From: Pycnococcus provasolii
Taxonomy: Eukaryota; Chlorophyta; Pseudoscourfieldiophyceae; Pseudoscourfieldiales
Length of the DNA stretch: 64,000 nt
Direction: 5' to 3'
NCBI GenBank assembly: GCA_049487715.1
Contig: CP150552.1
Coordinates: 124,001-188,000 of the forward strand
Part shown: one piece after another, positions 1 to 9,804 of the stretch
How the letters are laid out: each line of letters starts with the position of its first letter
Position numbering within the stretch: the first letter of the stretch is position 1
Program-made: the position numbers and the translations under genes
Notes under the pieces: generated by a model
Database searches by the model: none
What the model saw: the letters and a program-made list of their open reading frames with translations, nothing else
Told to the model about the DNA's origin: nothing

Positions 1-136
1 GTGGGATATGGGCAAGTGATGGGTAAGTGATTGAGTGTTTTTTTGGGGGTTAAGGGGAAAAGTTTACATTGCCGTGCTCGTTCGAGGTTCGGGGTTCCGG
101 TCGGGGAGGCACGCATCTGGCCTATTATTCATTTAT

Positions 137-964
137 TAGAGTGTACGTGCAAAGAGGAATTCCTCTTCCAGGGACGCTTGCAAGAGTTCCTCGAGGAGCT
201 CGAAGAGGTCCGGACCTCTTTTTTTGGACCTCTTCCGGGCGAAAATCGGCCGGAAGAGTTCCTCCCAGGACCTCTTGCAAGAGGTCCTGGGACTCTTCCC
301 CTACCACTCATGCATTCTGCACCTACGACGTATCCCAGGTCGTTGTCCTGTTTGTCTCGACCAGGGAGGAGGTACGACTTCTTAGACTGACATGCCGATA
401 CCATGGCGTTGTCGCCGGCGGTCCCGGCACCCGTTGTAGCGCAGTCTGCGTCGTATGGCTGGCTCACTGGCTACGCGGCTGGCTTATGCCTTGCTGGTTA
501 GACTCATGTAAGCTCCATGTAACAACACATTCGAACATGAAACCAACACGGAGGGGGGATGCGACCTTAAGGGAGAGTGGGTTGACCTTAAGGTTATAAG
601 ACAAGATGTTGTTCATGATGTTACAAGATCAATTTACATGAGGTCAACCAGTCCCCCACCTGTCAGCCTGTGAGCCTGGCTGCCAGCCATACACCTCAGA
701 CTGCCCCACTACGCGCGCCAACACCGCCGGCGACGACGCCATGGCGCCGGGATGTTGTCCCCAACCAACCTGACCGATTTTATAACGGAGGGATACAACG
801 GCAAGAAAGAGGTCCTACAAAGAGGAATTCCTCTTTGCACAAACAGAAAAAAAAGCACTTTCCCGAGCTCGGGGACCTCTTCCAGAAAGCGGTCCGGCCA
901 GTTTCAGGGACGCTTGCAAGAGGTCCTCGAGGAAGAGGTCCGACCTCTTTGCACGTACACTCTA
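137..964. repeat. Foldback (inverted-repeat) element pair
   Basis: A 21-bp sequence at 137-157 is repeated exactly in inverse orientation at 944-964. Just inside each end (about 145-310 and 805-960) lie clusters of short palindromes built from the same words, such as gaggaattcctc, gaggtccggacctc and ggacctcttgcaagaggtcc. The clusters share the words in shuffled order rather than as one alignable copy. This looks like two foldback or MITE-like insertions in opposite orientation, or one composite element with ~170-bp arms around a ~500-bp unique centre. No transposase is visible between the arms. Confidence 0.6.
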
Positions 965-2151
965 TTCTTGCTTGTGTAGCGTCAAACAAAATCACGCTTT
1001 CCCCGCCGAAATAACGAAGAATTAGGGCCACGTTCTCGGCGATCGATACCTTTACGCGTTCGCTCTCTCCCAATGGTTTTGGGCTTCACGTTCGTGCACA
1101 TGCTCAAATTTGGGCGAATCCATCCCAAATCCAAGCTCTTTTTGCAAATGCGAGAAGGCGAGGCGTTATCAAAAAGTTGCCCCCAAAAAACAAAAAAAAA
1201 AGTCTCTGGCGTGTCGCTCGGACATTCCAAGCGACGAAAGAGGACCAGAAGTGACCTAAATGAATGATTTCGTCACCTGAATCACGTGACGATGTGAAGA
1301 AGAGCCTCGACAGGGAGGCGAACAAGTTCAGGCGAAGTTGAGGAATTCCTTGCGCAAGGAAATATGTAAAATGGCAATAAAATCGCGCGCGATCCAGCGT
1401 CCCAAAACAAATGTACAATATGTCGTCAGACAGGGAAGACATGGAAGACATGGGAGACATGGGAAGACACGGGAGTGCTCAGGACGTGAAATCAGCACGT
1501 GCCCTTGTTGAAATTCCAAAAAGATGCGAAATTCCAAAAGGGCCAACAAGGGAGGAAAAAGCGGGAGAGAGACAAGTCCGGAGAGGACAAAGCAGGGGTC
1601 CGCTTTGAGTTGAGTTGAGGCTGTTGGCCACTTTCAGCGCGTCAAATTCCAACTGGGGGGAGGGGGCCGGGGGGAAAACCACGTGAGAGCAACAACAGCA
1701 GGGGAAGAGAAGAGGGAAGGAAGGCGCCTGCGTGTCCGTGTCCCTCCCCCTTTTGTCTCCGTCTTGTCTGCCCTTTAAAGGTGTGTCTCAAACGGCTTAC
1801 TTCCACACGACACGCTCACACGGCCTCGCACGCGCTCTTTTCAGTTTTGCTTTCTTTGTGTGTTTGTACGGAACGCAACGGAACGGAAGTTACCGTGGCG
1901 TGTTTTTGTGGGCATATCTTTGCTTTGGATTATCTCGCATTCTCGCATTCTTGTGTTCGTATTCAAAGCATTTCAATTTCAAGGAAAAGGCGTTTTGCAG
2001 CACTTTCCTGAAGAATTGTGTGTGTGCGGATTTTTTCACACGTACCGCATTTTTCTTTTCCCTCTCTTTGTGGAAAAACAAGAATCGACTTTATTCGACC
2101 AAAAAACAAAACGTACGACAAGAGAAAGAAAAACAAACAACAAACACCAAC
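965..2151. other. Gene-free stretch upstream of the KH-CCCH gene
   Basis: No open frame here looks protein-like. Around 1430-1475 there is an imperfect gacatgg-type tandem repeat. The last ~400 bases before the ATG at 2152 are pyrimidine- then A-rich and hold a ctttaaagg motif near 1773. They probably make up the promoter and 5' UTR of the downstream gene. Confidence 0.4.
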
Positions 2152-3508
2152 ATGTTGGCAGCAACTTCGACCGAACTTGTCGATGCACCTGCGCCAGCGA
2201 CGGAGAAACAGCAACAATTGAAACACATAAATAACGACGCGGAAGCTACAAGGTACATTGCACACACTGCTTCTTTTTGCACAACGAAAACGAGCAAACG
2301 ACTCACACGTCAAACAACAAACACACACAACACACACACACACTTCTTCACACAGCTCCTCAGAACTGCCGGCTCAAACATCTCCAGAACACCAAGACGA
2401 ACCGGAAAGCAACAACAATGCACCAGAGGGACCTACGACCGAGGAATTCCCAGGTGAAAACGGAAACAGCAGCGAAAGCGGTGCTGTCGGCGCGTCGTCG
2501 CCAACAAGTCAAGAAAGTGGAGAATCTGCTGACCAAAAGGTGATTCAGATGAGCATTCCCGCAGACGCGGCGGGATGCGTCATTGGAAGGGGTGGGTGCA
2601 ACATACGCCAAGTGACTTCAGCATCTGGCGCCAAAGTTAACGTGTTCGACGCAACTTCGTACAGCACGCAGCGCACCATCCAAATCAGCGGCACCATTGC
2701 GCAGGTGGAAATGGCAACGAGCCACGTCGAGGACCTGCTGAAGATGTACGACCCGTCCAAGGCTCCTAAGAGCTTCACGGCGCAAAACTACAAAACGAGG
2801 CTTTGCAGGCACTTCGTCGGTGGGAAGGCGTGCCCGTACGGTGGGCGGTGTCACTTCGCACACGGCACGCACGAAATTCGACCTGTTCCTCTCGACCAGA
2901 GCGCGCGCATGCACACAGCTGCGCGCATGGGTGCACGGCATCCAAGACCAGATGGTGCGTACGGGCCGTCAAGCCGGCAGAATCCTGCCGCCGCCTTCTT
3001 TTCGCCGGGTGCACCTGGCTACCCCGGCTACGCAGCCATGAATCCTGCAGCCATGGCACCACCTCCGCAGGGACTTCCCGTGTCACCGAACAATCCGCAG
3101 AGTCCAACCGCGGCTGATATGATGGCGTACCGTGCTGCGGCGGCATATCCACCAGGTGCTTTTGACAGCGCGGCGATGGCAGCCGCATACAACACGGCTT
3201 ACTACCAGGGCTTATACTACAACAATCCCGCGGCTTATACAACAACCATGGCACAACAGCAAGCACGCGGTGGGCCACAGGCGGCGGCAGCGGCCGCGGC
3301 CGCGGCGGCGGCAGCGGCGGCAGCGGGCGGCATGATGCCCCCCGGAGGTCCGCCACCTCCGCATCAGCATATGGGAGGACGACCTTTCTCCGATGCAGAT
3401 CTCGTTCGTGGTGGAGTTGGCGAAGCCGAAGGTGTCAGCGGTGGCGAGATGGAACGCATGATGGCCGCAACACATAACCTAAGCTTAGGCGACGCTGAGC
3501 CAACTTAA
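2152..3508 (+). CDS. KH + CCCH zinc finger RNA-binding protein (KHZ-like), two exons
   Basis: Exons 2152-2252 and 2356-3508 are joined by a 103-nt GT-AG intron. This puts the start MLAATSTELV in frame with the long downstream frame and gives about 417 residues. A KH domain (roughly residues 105-175) carries the core GCVIGRGGCNIRQVTSASG. It is followed by one C-x8-C-x5-C-x3-H zinc finger, CRHFVGGKACPYGGRCHFAH. The C-terminal half is Pro/Ala/Tyr-rich with a long poly-Ala run (3280-3325). One KH domain plus one CCCH finger is the layout of plant KHZ1/KHZ2-type proteins, which bind mRNA, so a role in post-transcriptional control is inferred. An in-frame Met at 2258 would give a shorter protein but lies inside the intron. 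Confidence 0.9.
2253..2355 (+). other. Spliceosomal intron of the KH-CCCH gene
   Basis: The donor is gtacat and the acceptor cacacag. The length of 103 nt restores the reading frame exactly (exon 1 is 101 nt). The 3' part is a CA-rich tract (caacacacacacacac) rather than a classical polypyrimidine tract. Confidence 0.8.
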
Positions 3509-3647
3509 ATATTGGTTGTCTTTTTTTTTCTCATTCGTCTTCCTTCTTCAACACATTTTTTTGTTACGTTTGTTTTGTGTTGAAAAGAAGAGAAAACAAA
3601 AAGAAAAGGCATACGTTCGCCACCACACGGTTGTTGGGGGCGGCTTA

Positions 3648-4889
3648 TTACCTCTCAAGGTCCATACACCTGCCTTCGCGGTTGTAAATCTGATTTTGCG
3701 GCGGAAGAGCCTGCATAACGTGACCCATAAGATCACCTCGGCTCGAGCCGATGTATCGTCCTTCGACGACGATGGCGTTGATGTCGGAGCCATCCGGCTT
3801 CACCAGCAAAAATGTGGGCAGATTTTCCACGCAGAATTTCCTGAAAAAGTCACACGTCGTCTCGTCCTCCGGGCTGATGCGGCAGAATCCGACGACACCA
3901 GGGAGTGCCTTGGCAAGAGCGAGTGCCGCGGGGAACACGCGCACGCAAGGTTCGCAGAACGTGGACGTGCACGCAACGACCGTGAAGAGGCATCCACTTT
4001 GTGCATTCTTTTGTGCGAGTGCCGCGATTTCGGATTCCGTCGACACGTCCGGAACGAGCCTCTGGCTGTCCTCGCCACCCGCAAGTCGTGAGCCGTAGTA
4101 CAGCACGCCCTCGCCGATGGCGTGTTTGCGGTACCCGCTTTGTGTCCACAGCAGCCGTCCGTGTCGGTAGAAGAGCAGTGTTGGAAACTTGCCAATTTCC
4201 AGCTTTTCGCACAGTTTCGCCGAGGTGTCTCCGTTGAGGTGCAGGAACTCGACATCCTCGCACTCACGCGCACATCTCTGGATCGTGCTTCTGAGGCGCG
4301 AGCACCCGTCGTCACGTCGTTCCGACTTCCAGTGCACGTCAGCGCGTTCGACGTGTGACGAGTCGCAGTGCAGTTCCGAGTCCACCTCGAGCACGACGAG
4401 TCTGTCCTCAGCCATGCTGAGCCTTAGTGCGAAGTCCACCTCGTCTTGGATTTCCTTGATGCGCGACTCCACGACGACGCTTTCTCTCTTCTGTCGTATG
4501 AGTCGTTGCTGGTGTGTTTCGTTGCTGCGCGACGAGTACGGCGGTGGCGTGAAAGCTGAAGGCGTGTACTGTTCGTGGAAGGCGGAGAGGTCCGAATGTC
4601 GCGGCGTCGCGACGTGAAGCCGACCGTGAAATGCTGACCTGATATTTATCCTGTTATTTTCATTATGGAAAATCTGCTTCTGAACGTGGCTGCCACTGCC
4701 GCCACAATTCCTCGGACTCCTGCTGGATGATGCTCCTCCCACGCTGATCCCTACACGTCGAGATCCAACACGGGATGAATAGGGAGGAGAGGGAGATGGA
4801 GAGGGAGAGGGAGAGGGCAAGCACACACCACGTGGAGATACGGCACACAAACCGATGTTGCGATGATTGAGAGAGAGATGATGAGACAT
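3648..4889 (-). CDS. Double-thioredoxin-fold protein, CDSP32-like
   Basis: The likely start at 4889 (MSHHLSLNHRN) gives 413 residues; the frame stays open further upstream but that part is not protein-like. The N-terminal ~130 residues are Ser/Pro-rich and could hold an organelle transit peptide. Two thioredoxin folds follow. The first (about 150-260) has the cis-Pro strand FPTLLFYRHG but no CxxC. The second (about 290-395) has the redox motif CEPC near residue 311 and the strand LPTFLLVKPDG. Two thioredoxin modules with only the second active is the pattern of plant chloroplast CDSP32-type proteins, which take part in oxidative-stress thiol reduction. The exact family is inferred. The gene converges on the KH-CCCH gene with a 139-bp gap. 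Confidence 0.8.
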   Translation of the reverse strand: MSHHLSLNHRNIGLCAVSPRGVCLPSPSPSPSPSPPYSSRVGSRRVGISVGGASSSRSPRNCGGSGSHVQKQIFHNENNRINIRSAFHGRLHVATPRHSDLSAFHEQYTPSAFTPPPYSSRSNETHQQRLIRQKRESVVVESRIKEIQDEVDFALRLSMAEDRLVVLEVDSELHCDSSHVERADVHWKSERRDDGCSRLRSTIQRCARECEDVEFLHLNGDTSAKLCEKLEIGKFPTLLFYRHGRLLWTQSGYRKHAIGEGVLYYGSRLAGGEDSQRLVPDVSTESEIAALAQKNAQSGCLFTVVACTSTFCEPCVRVFPAALALAKALPGVVGFCRISPEDETTCDFFRKFCVENLPTFLLVKPDGSDINAIVVEGRYIGSSRGDLMGHVMQALPPQNQIYNREGRCMDLER

Positions 4890-5540
4890 GAATGAGGATG
4901 ACCCTGAGGATATGAGGATGAGAGCAAGTCCAGTGACAACAAGATCGCTTGAAGCTGAAAGATGAAAGATGAATGAAGATGGCGACACCTGGCTGCCTGG
5001 AGAGCGAGCGAGGGAAAATGAGCGCCCCTCGGAGCACGAAAGCGAAAGCGAAAGGCGGGGACAAGCAAGCAACACAAGGCGTGAAAATATCAGGCCGAAG
5101 ACGTGCAAGTGGGATCCTCCGGTGGGAAAATCCAGGCAGGGACGGACAGCTTGCCAAGTTGCCAGGGAGAGAAAAAAAACTAAAAAGGGCACTTTTGACT
5201 TTTGCAGTTGTTTGTGCACTTTTGCGGAAAAGAAAGCGCGTCAGATGGCAGGAACAACTTGTCGGTCGGGTCTCCATGGTGGCGGATTGGCGGAAAAACA
5301 GGCTGGCATTCTGGGAGATTCGTAGGGGTTAGGGTTTGGTTAGGGTTAGAGTCCACAAGATTTGGATTTTGGGGGTTTGAGATTTTTTCCAGGCATGGAC
5401 CTCAGGCATGGCATTCGTTCGGGGGTTCGTCGACCTTATCTAGCTCATCATAGACTAAGAGGACGGGAGTGGTGGCGCTGTGGCGGCGGCGGCCATACCT
5501 TTTTCTTAAAGGCTGAAACCTTTTTCCCTCTCGTTTAGTC
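4890..5540. promoter_or_regulatory. Divergent promoter region with telomere-like motif
   Basis: This lies between a minus-strand and a plus-strand gene. It holds TTAGGG at 5329-5334 and 5340-5345 within a run of ggttagggtttggttaggg, about 200 bp before the ATG at 5541. A short cttaaagg lies ~35 bp before that ATG. The part near 4890-5000 is purine-rich (gagagaga, gatgagg words). Confidence 0.45.
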
Positions 5541-6632
5541 ATGGCTGCTGGTGGTGGTGGTGACTACGCCTCCGCCTCATCCCTTCATGATGATGACTCC
5601 TCTCATTCCGACTCCATGGATAGCGGTAGTTCAGGCAGTGGTGAATCATTCGAAGTCACGTTAGACGCTCACGGACGCATCGCGGGAGCATTCACATCCA
5701 AACTCAACTTCAATACGAGAGTGCTCTTCTTCGCTCCAAAACACGCATCATCACTAAAACCTTATTTAAACGCCCTCGTCTCCGACGCCTCAAAAACATT
5801 CGTACAAGAGTCCTTCTGGCTGCCTGCTAACCTTAAGCCGAGGTGCGCGCTCGAGGCGATCGCTAAGGAAATATACACGTTTCACACCAAAGACGCCAGA
5901 GACGACATAGATACGGCGGCGTCAGGCGCAGAGTGGTGGGTGCAACTGCGAACCGTCGGGGAAAAGAAGGAAACGATATCCTTCCACTTTGACAAAGACG
6001 AAGAGCTCGTTGACACGCACGGAATCAACGTTCACCCGCACATAAGCACTGTCACGTACCTAACAAGTCGTGGTGCTCCCACCACAATTCTAGAAACGAC
6101 GGCGGGCTTCTCCTACGAAGACGACATTTCAGCAAGCACCGTCACGCGTGGAACGCTCAGCACGCCTGTTGCGGGAAAACACCTCGCATTCGACGGACGC
6201 TATCTGCACGGCGCGCCGAGCAACCTCACGCCCGACGAAGACGAATGTGAGCTGAGGTGCACTCTGCTCGTTAACATCTGGCTCAACTTTAAACCGACTG
6301 GCATTGACCTCTTTCCACAGGAAGAAATCGACGCACTTGCCGCACCAAGCGCCGTCGCAGACTTGCACCTGCATGACAACGGCGATGTCGCACGTCGGCT
6401 CACCCTAGGACGGCAGGGCGGTGGCAGCCAGTCTTATCACGTGCACGAGTACCCATTCGGACCAACGGGGGTCGAGCATCTTCTTCGCGTTCCCCTTCCG
6501 TCGCTAGAAAGCAAGCAGCACCATGCATCGCAGGGATGGACGACGTTGGATCTTCGCTTCGCACGCGAGTGTGTCGCATCCGTGCAGCCTAACAAACCGC
6601 AGGCAAGCGGCAAGCGAAGGCGAACGCCGTGA
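5541..6632 (+). CDS. 2OG-Fe(II) oxygenase-like protein
   Basis: 363 residues. The first ~35 are Gly/Ser/Asp-rich and low-complexity. The core contains a facial-triad pattern: His149-x-Asp151 in ISFHFDKDEE and a distal His223 in GRYLHGAPSN. These fit a double-stranded beta-helix Fe(II)/2-oxoglutarate dioxygenase. A downstream Arg in ELRCTLLVNIW could bind 2-oxoglutarate. The substrate is unknown. No signal peptide is visible, so it probably acts in cytosol or nucleus. The oxygenase call rests on motif reading only; the surrounding sequence does not match a subfamily I recognise. A TGTAA lies just after the stop (about 6650). Confidence 0.6.
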   Translation: MAAGGGGDYASASSLHDDDSSHSDSMDSGSSGSGESFEVTLDAHGRIAGAFTSKLNFNTRVLFFAPKHASSLKPYLNALVSDASKTFVQESFWLPANLKPRCALEAIAKEIYTFHTKDARDDIDTAASGAEWWVQLRTVGEKKETISFHFDKDEELVDTHGINVHPHISTVTYLTSRGAPTTILETTAGFSYEDDISASTVTRGTLSTPVAGKHLAFDGRYLHGAPSNLTPDEDECELRCTLLVNIWLNFKPTGIDLFPQEEIDALAAPSAVADLHLHDNGDVARRLTLGRQGGGSQSYHVHEYPFGPTGVEHLLRVPLPSLESKQHHASQGWTTLDLRFARECVASVQPNKPQASGKRRRTP

Positions 6633-6686
6633 CTTTTGTATAAACTGTAAAAAAAAAGGTACTGTATTGATAAACAATTCACAAAA

Positions 6687-7136
6687 TCACCCGCCGTTTG
6701 TGATTCGTGGAATGCCAATCGCGAAGCTGCTTCCATTCAGAGTTCCATTCCGAGCATCGGCTGGCAGCATAACTGGAAGCGATGCATCTTCCGATGTGGA
6801 TTTGTTTGCGAGCGCATCAACCATGATCACACGTACCTTCGTAAGCGTGTTGACCAGCAGCCCTTCAACAAGCTCAGATCTGTTTGCTGCCGTTGTCGTT
6901 GTTGTGGTAGTTGACGTGGTGTCCACTACCACGATCGATACGAGTTTTGCTGTACCATTTGGATCGACGAATCCTCTGCGTCCTTCCCCACCGTCGTCGT
7001 CATTTAATTCATATGCTCGGATTGCGCGCTGATTGGCGCCATTATCGTCGTCGTCGTCGTCGTCGTAGTCGTAGCCACTACAGTGCCGAAAGCAGAACAG
7101 CAGCAGAAGTAGAAGAATCCAGCGCTTCGACGCCAT
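6687..7136 (-). CDS. Small secreted Thr/Asp-rich protein of unknown function
   Basis: 149 residues starting MASKRWILLLLLLFCF, a clear signal peptide with likely cleavage after HCSG. An Asp run follows, then a Thr run (poly-T in the middle), with several N-x-S/T sites (NGT, NRS, NKS, NGT, NGS). This suggests a glycosylated extracellular or wall protein. I do not recognise a family. It is convergent with the 2OG gene (54-bp gap). The trinucleotide-repeat origin of the Asp and Thr runs makes the length evolutionarily soft. Confidence 0.6.
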   Translation of the reverse strand: MASKRWILLLLLLFCFRHCSGYDYDDDDDDDNGANQRAIRAYELNDDDGGEGRRGFVDPNGTAKLVSIVVVDTTSTTTTTTTAANRSELVEGLLVNTLTKVRVIMVDALANKSTSEDASLPVMLPADARNGTLNGSSFAIGIPRITNGG

Positions 7137-7283
7137 TCAAATGATTTGTAAATGTACATAGGTTGGTAGGAACGTTGCGGGGCATGGAATTGATCTGGGG
7201 TTTTGCTGCTCACAGTAAGAAAACAAGAAAAACGAATTTTTTGACAATTTTTACTCGTGGCGCCGGGCCATCACTAGTCTACG

Positions 7284-8744
7284 CTATCGCCCCGCCTTCG
7301 CTCGCTCAGCCTCTTCCACCCGCATGCGCGCCAATTTCGCGCGCTCGCTTGGCCTGGCTGCCTGCGCAGCTTCTTGCCACGTCGCAAAGCCGGTGGGTAT
7401 GCCGTTGTTCACCGCATTCACGTCACGCACGGCGAGGTTGAAGTGCCTCGTGAATTCCTCGTACAGCTCGTACTTGGCTCGCGTCCACGGAACGTTGTCC
7501 TGCGTCGTGAACTTCGCGTCGTAAGGCGGCATGGCGGGGATCTCCACCATGCGAGCAGGCTCGTCGCCGTACTGGCCGTTGCCGTATTCACGCTTGTCCC
7601 ATCCCCACACCTTCTTGCCGTCCACGTGAAGGAATCCTCCCCACGTGTAGTGAGCAAAGCACGCGTCGCCGAGCGCATCGTCCGCGGGAGGCTGCACCAT
7701 AAGCCTGTTGCGGGGCGGCACGAGCAAGTCGTGGCTGAGTCCCGCCTCGGCGCTTGCGATGCTGTACGCGTACATCTCGCGCACCCACCCAAGCTTCTCG
7801 CGCGCGGCGTCGTCGAGGTCAATGTCGCGCGTCTTCTGAACCCAGAGGGGCACCACCTTGGCGAGGTCGGAGGTGCGCAGGAGCTGTGGCGCATTTCCCG
7901 TCTGAGGAACATCCTCGAGGCGGTACTTATCGTCGACGTGCCTTCGCACGACGTCGCGCACGGACTCGTGCGCGGGCACGATGTATCCGAACGGGAATCC
8001 CATGGACGTCGCGGGCGGCAGGCTGCTGACGGTGAGCGGTTTCATGAAGAGGTAGTCCGTCTCGCCAACGAGCACGTACTCGTGCCTCTTTGCGTCGTCC
8101 GTCTCAAGCCACCTTGCAATGGCGTCTGCGCGATCGGCGACGGGGTAGCTGCACCACACGTCGCAGTCTGGCTGCAGCGGGTCGAAGCGCACGGTTGGAA
8201 TTTCCTGCATGAGTTCGTCGTCGCTCGTGCGGTGCAGGATCCGCGTGAACGCCGCGAGCGCGCTGTTCTCGGCCACCGCCTGCCTAAGAAAGGATCTGTA
8301 CAGCACCCTCGTTTGCCAGTTCATGTACCTGTTCCCGTTGGACGTCACGACGAAGTGAACCGTCTTCTTCTTGGGACCGTCTTCCGAGGAACGCCTTTGA
8401 GAGGAGGAGGAGGAGGAGATCGCCTTCATGTTTAAGGCAGCCTCGGCGTCGGCCGCCGCCACCTTGCGAGCCGAGTCCTTGTCCGCCTCCCCCGCGTTGT
8501 GCAAGGCTGATGACGCGACGGATCCCGACGCGAACGGCTCGGCGTCTAGTCGGGACAGTTCGCGCTGCGAGAACCTTAAGGTGTTCGTTGAGTCTGCGTG
8601 CAGTCTTTGCAGGAGGAGCACGAGTATTGCGGCGAGCATGCCTAGTCCGAGCACGGTGGGCAGGGACATCCTCACAGTCTGGGATCCCATTCCCACCCCA
8701 GGAGCCCTGGAGAGGCCGCCATGTGGATGTGGGTACGGCGCCAT
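7284..8744 (-). CDS. Hydroxyproline O-arabinosyltransferase-like (GT95)
   Basis: A type II Golgi membrane protein. Starting at MAPYPHPHGG (8744) it has 486 residues; an in-frame Met at 8765 is the alternative. A membrane anchor, VLGLGMLAAILVLLLQRL, lies near residue 40. The catalytic domain begins at VHFVVTSNGNRYMNWQTR, followed by FTRILHRTSDDELMQEIPT and then YVLVGETDYLFMKPL, in which E-T-D takes the place of a metal-binding acidic motif. These are the signature blocks of plant HPAT enzymes, which add the first L-arabinose to hydroxyproline in extensin-like and peptide substrates. The C-terminal WGWDKREYGNGQYG block is also typical. The family call is strong. The substrate in this alga is inferred and could include the proline-rich surface protein at the right end of the window. 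Confidence 0.9.
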   Translation of the reverse strand: MAPYPHPHGGLSRAPGVGMGSQTVRMSLPTVLGLGMLAAILVLLLQRLHADSTNTLRFSQRELSRLDAEPFASGSVASSALHNAGEADKDSARKVAAADAEAALNMKAISSSSSSQRRSSEDGPKKKTVHFVVTSNGNRYMNWQTRVLYRSFLRQAVAENSALAAFTRILHRTSDDELMQEIPTVRFDPLQPDCDVWCSYPVADRADAIARWLETDDAKRHEYVLVGETDYLFMKPLTVSSLPPATSMGFPFGYIVPAHESVRDVVRRHVDDKYRLEDVPQTGNAPQLLRTSDLAKVVPLWVQKTRDIDLDDAAREKLGWVREMYAYSIASAEAGLSHDLLVPPRNRLMVQPPADDALGDACFAHYTWGGFLHVDGKKVWGWDKREYGNGQYGDEPARMVEIPAMPPYDAKFTTQDNVPWTRAKYELYEEFTRHFNLAVRDVNAVNNGIPTGFATWQEAAQAARPSERAKLARMRVEEAERAKAGR

Positions 8745-9020
8745 GACCCTACGAAATACCAACAAGAATAATCGGACGGACCATTGGGACCGTGTCCACC
8801 CTGTTAACCCCTAACCTGAACTAATAACGGAGAGTTAGATTCGGGTTTGCGAATCCCCTCATGTCTTGGTGCAAGGAAGGGCGTATTTTATTGATTCGAT
8901 GCGCTCGCCCTACCCGTACGGCCGTACGGGTACCCTACATTCTTCGTCCTCCTTCGCACACCGGGCGGGGGAGACGGAACGGAACGCGTTTTCTCATCCA
9001 CAGAGAGAGCAGCTGGCTGA
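8745..9020. promoter_or_regulatory. Divergent promoter with a 22-bp perfect palindrome
   Basis: At 8911-8932 a perfect inverted repeat has the core cccgtacggccgtacggg. It sits about 90 bp before the plus-strand ATG at 9021 and about 170 bp before the minus-strand ATG at 8744. A telomere-like ttaacccctaacc lies at about 8802-8815. The symmetry suggests a dimeric transcription-factor site shared by both genes. Confidence 0.45.
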
Positions 9021-9669
9021 ATGGCGGCAGCAGCTCATGGCGCGCGCGCTCTTGCCGCACGGGCGTCTACGTTTGTATCTGTTGGTGCCACCTTATTCGG
9101 AATCGCCGCCATGACCGGGGCGGTACGTACGAGTCACTTTGGGGTTTCTGGAGATGATTTCAGGAGATGTGTGTGTGGGTGTGTGTGTGTTGGGTGGGTG
9201 GGTGGGTGGGAAGAACGGCATCGTTGGGTCCCTACAGGATGGATGGCGTGGTTGTGTGTGTGTGTTGTGTTGTGCCTTGGTGTGTTGTGCTCGTCTCGTC
9301 AGTCTCTGCAGAGTTGATGACGCTTGGTCGCTGTACGATATTAGGGCACTGCAAACAAAGCCGGGAGGGGTGAAAATCTTTCTTTAGGAAAGTCGCGTTC
9401 ACAGTCAACCACGCGCGTTGGACCTGGACGAGTCGTAGAGGGGGCACAGAGAACAGAACTGAGGTCGTTGGAAAAGGAGGAAACAAAAGCCAGAAGCTCA
9501 CAGACAAAAAAACTTATCACACACACACACACACACACAGGGCATGGCTGTCGGAAGTGGAGTTGGTTTGGTGAGCCGGGAAATGCTGGGAATGAACGAC
9601 GGAAGTGCGTCACAGCAAGACGGCAGCGTAAAAAATGTGAAGAGGTCGAGCTCTAAGTCGAGCCTCTGA
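9021..9669 (+). CDS. Small glycine-rich membrane protein, two exons
   Basis: Exon 1 is 9021-9122 (34 codons) and exon 2 is 9541-9669, with a 418-nt GT-AG intron (donor gtacgt, acceptor acacag). The join gives 76 residues with one hydrophobic, Gly-zipper-like stretch crossing the splice junction: STFVSVGATLFGIAAMTG continues as AGMAVGSGVGLV. A basic, Ser-rich tail with VKRSSSKSS follows. The continuity of the hydrophobic helix across the junction is the main support. I cannot name the family; a small organelle membrane subunit is possible. Both exons are too short to be found as separate open frames. Confidence 0.6.
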
Positions 9670-9804
9670 CGATAAAGCATATTGTAGGAATTTAGTAAAT
9701 CTCTTATTTGTTTGACAAAAGAATCTTGAAAGAATGAAAAAGAAAGAATCAAGAATGGTGTGGTGTTGTTCTTTGAACTTGAAAATACGTTCTGTCAATC
9801 TGCA

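Noticed and set aside
1732-2457. 241-residue plus-strand frame upstream of the KH-CCCH gene
   Set aside because: Its only protein-like part (from 2152) is exon 1 of the KH-CCCH gene; the rest is UTR-like, low in codon structure, and the end is in the wrong frame after the intron.
7374-8435. Plus-strand frame of 353 residues
   Set aside because: Antisense shadow of the hydroxyproline arabinosyltransferase; no domain motifs.
9139-9387. Frame encoding a Cys/Val/Gly-rich peptide from TG repeats
   Set aside because: It lies inside the proposed intron of the two-exon microgene and consists of translated gtgtgt and gggtgg repeats.
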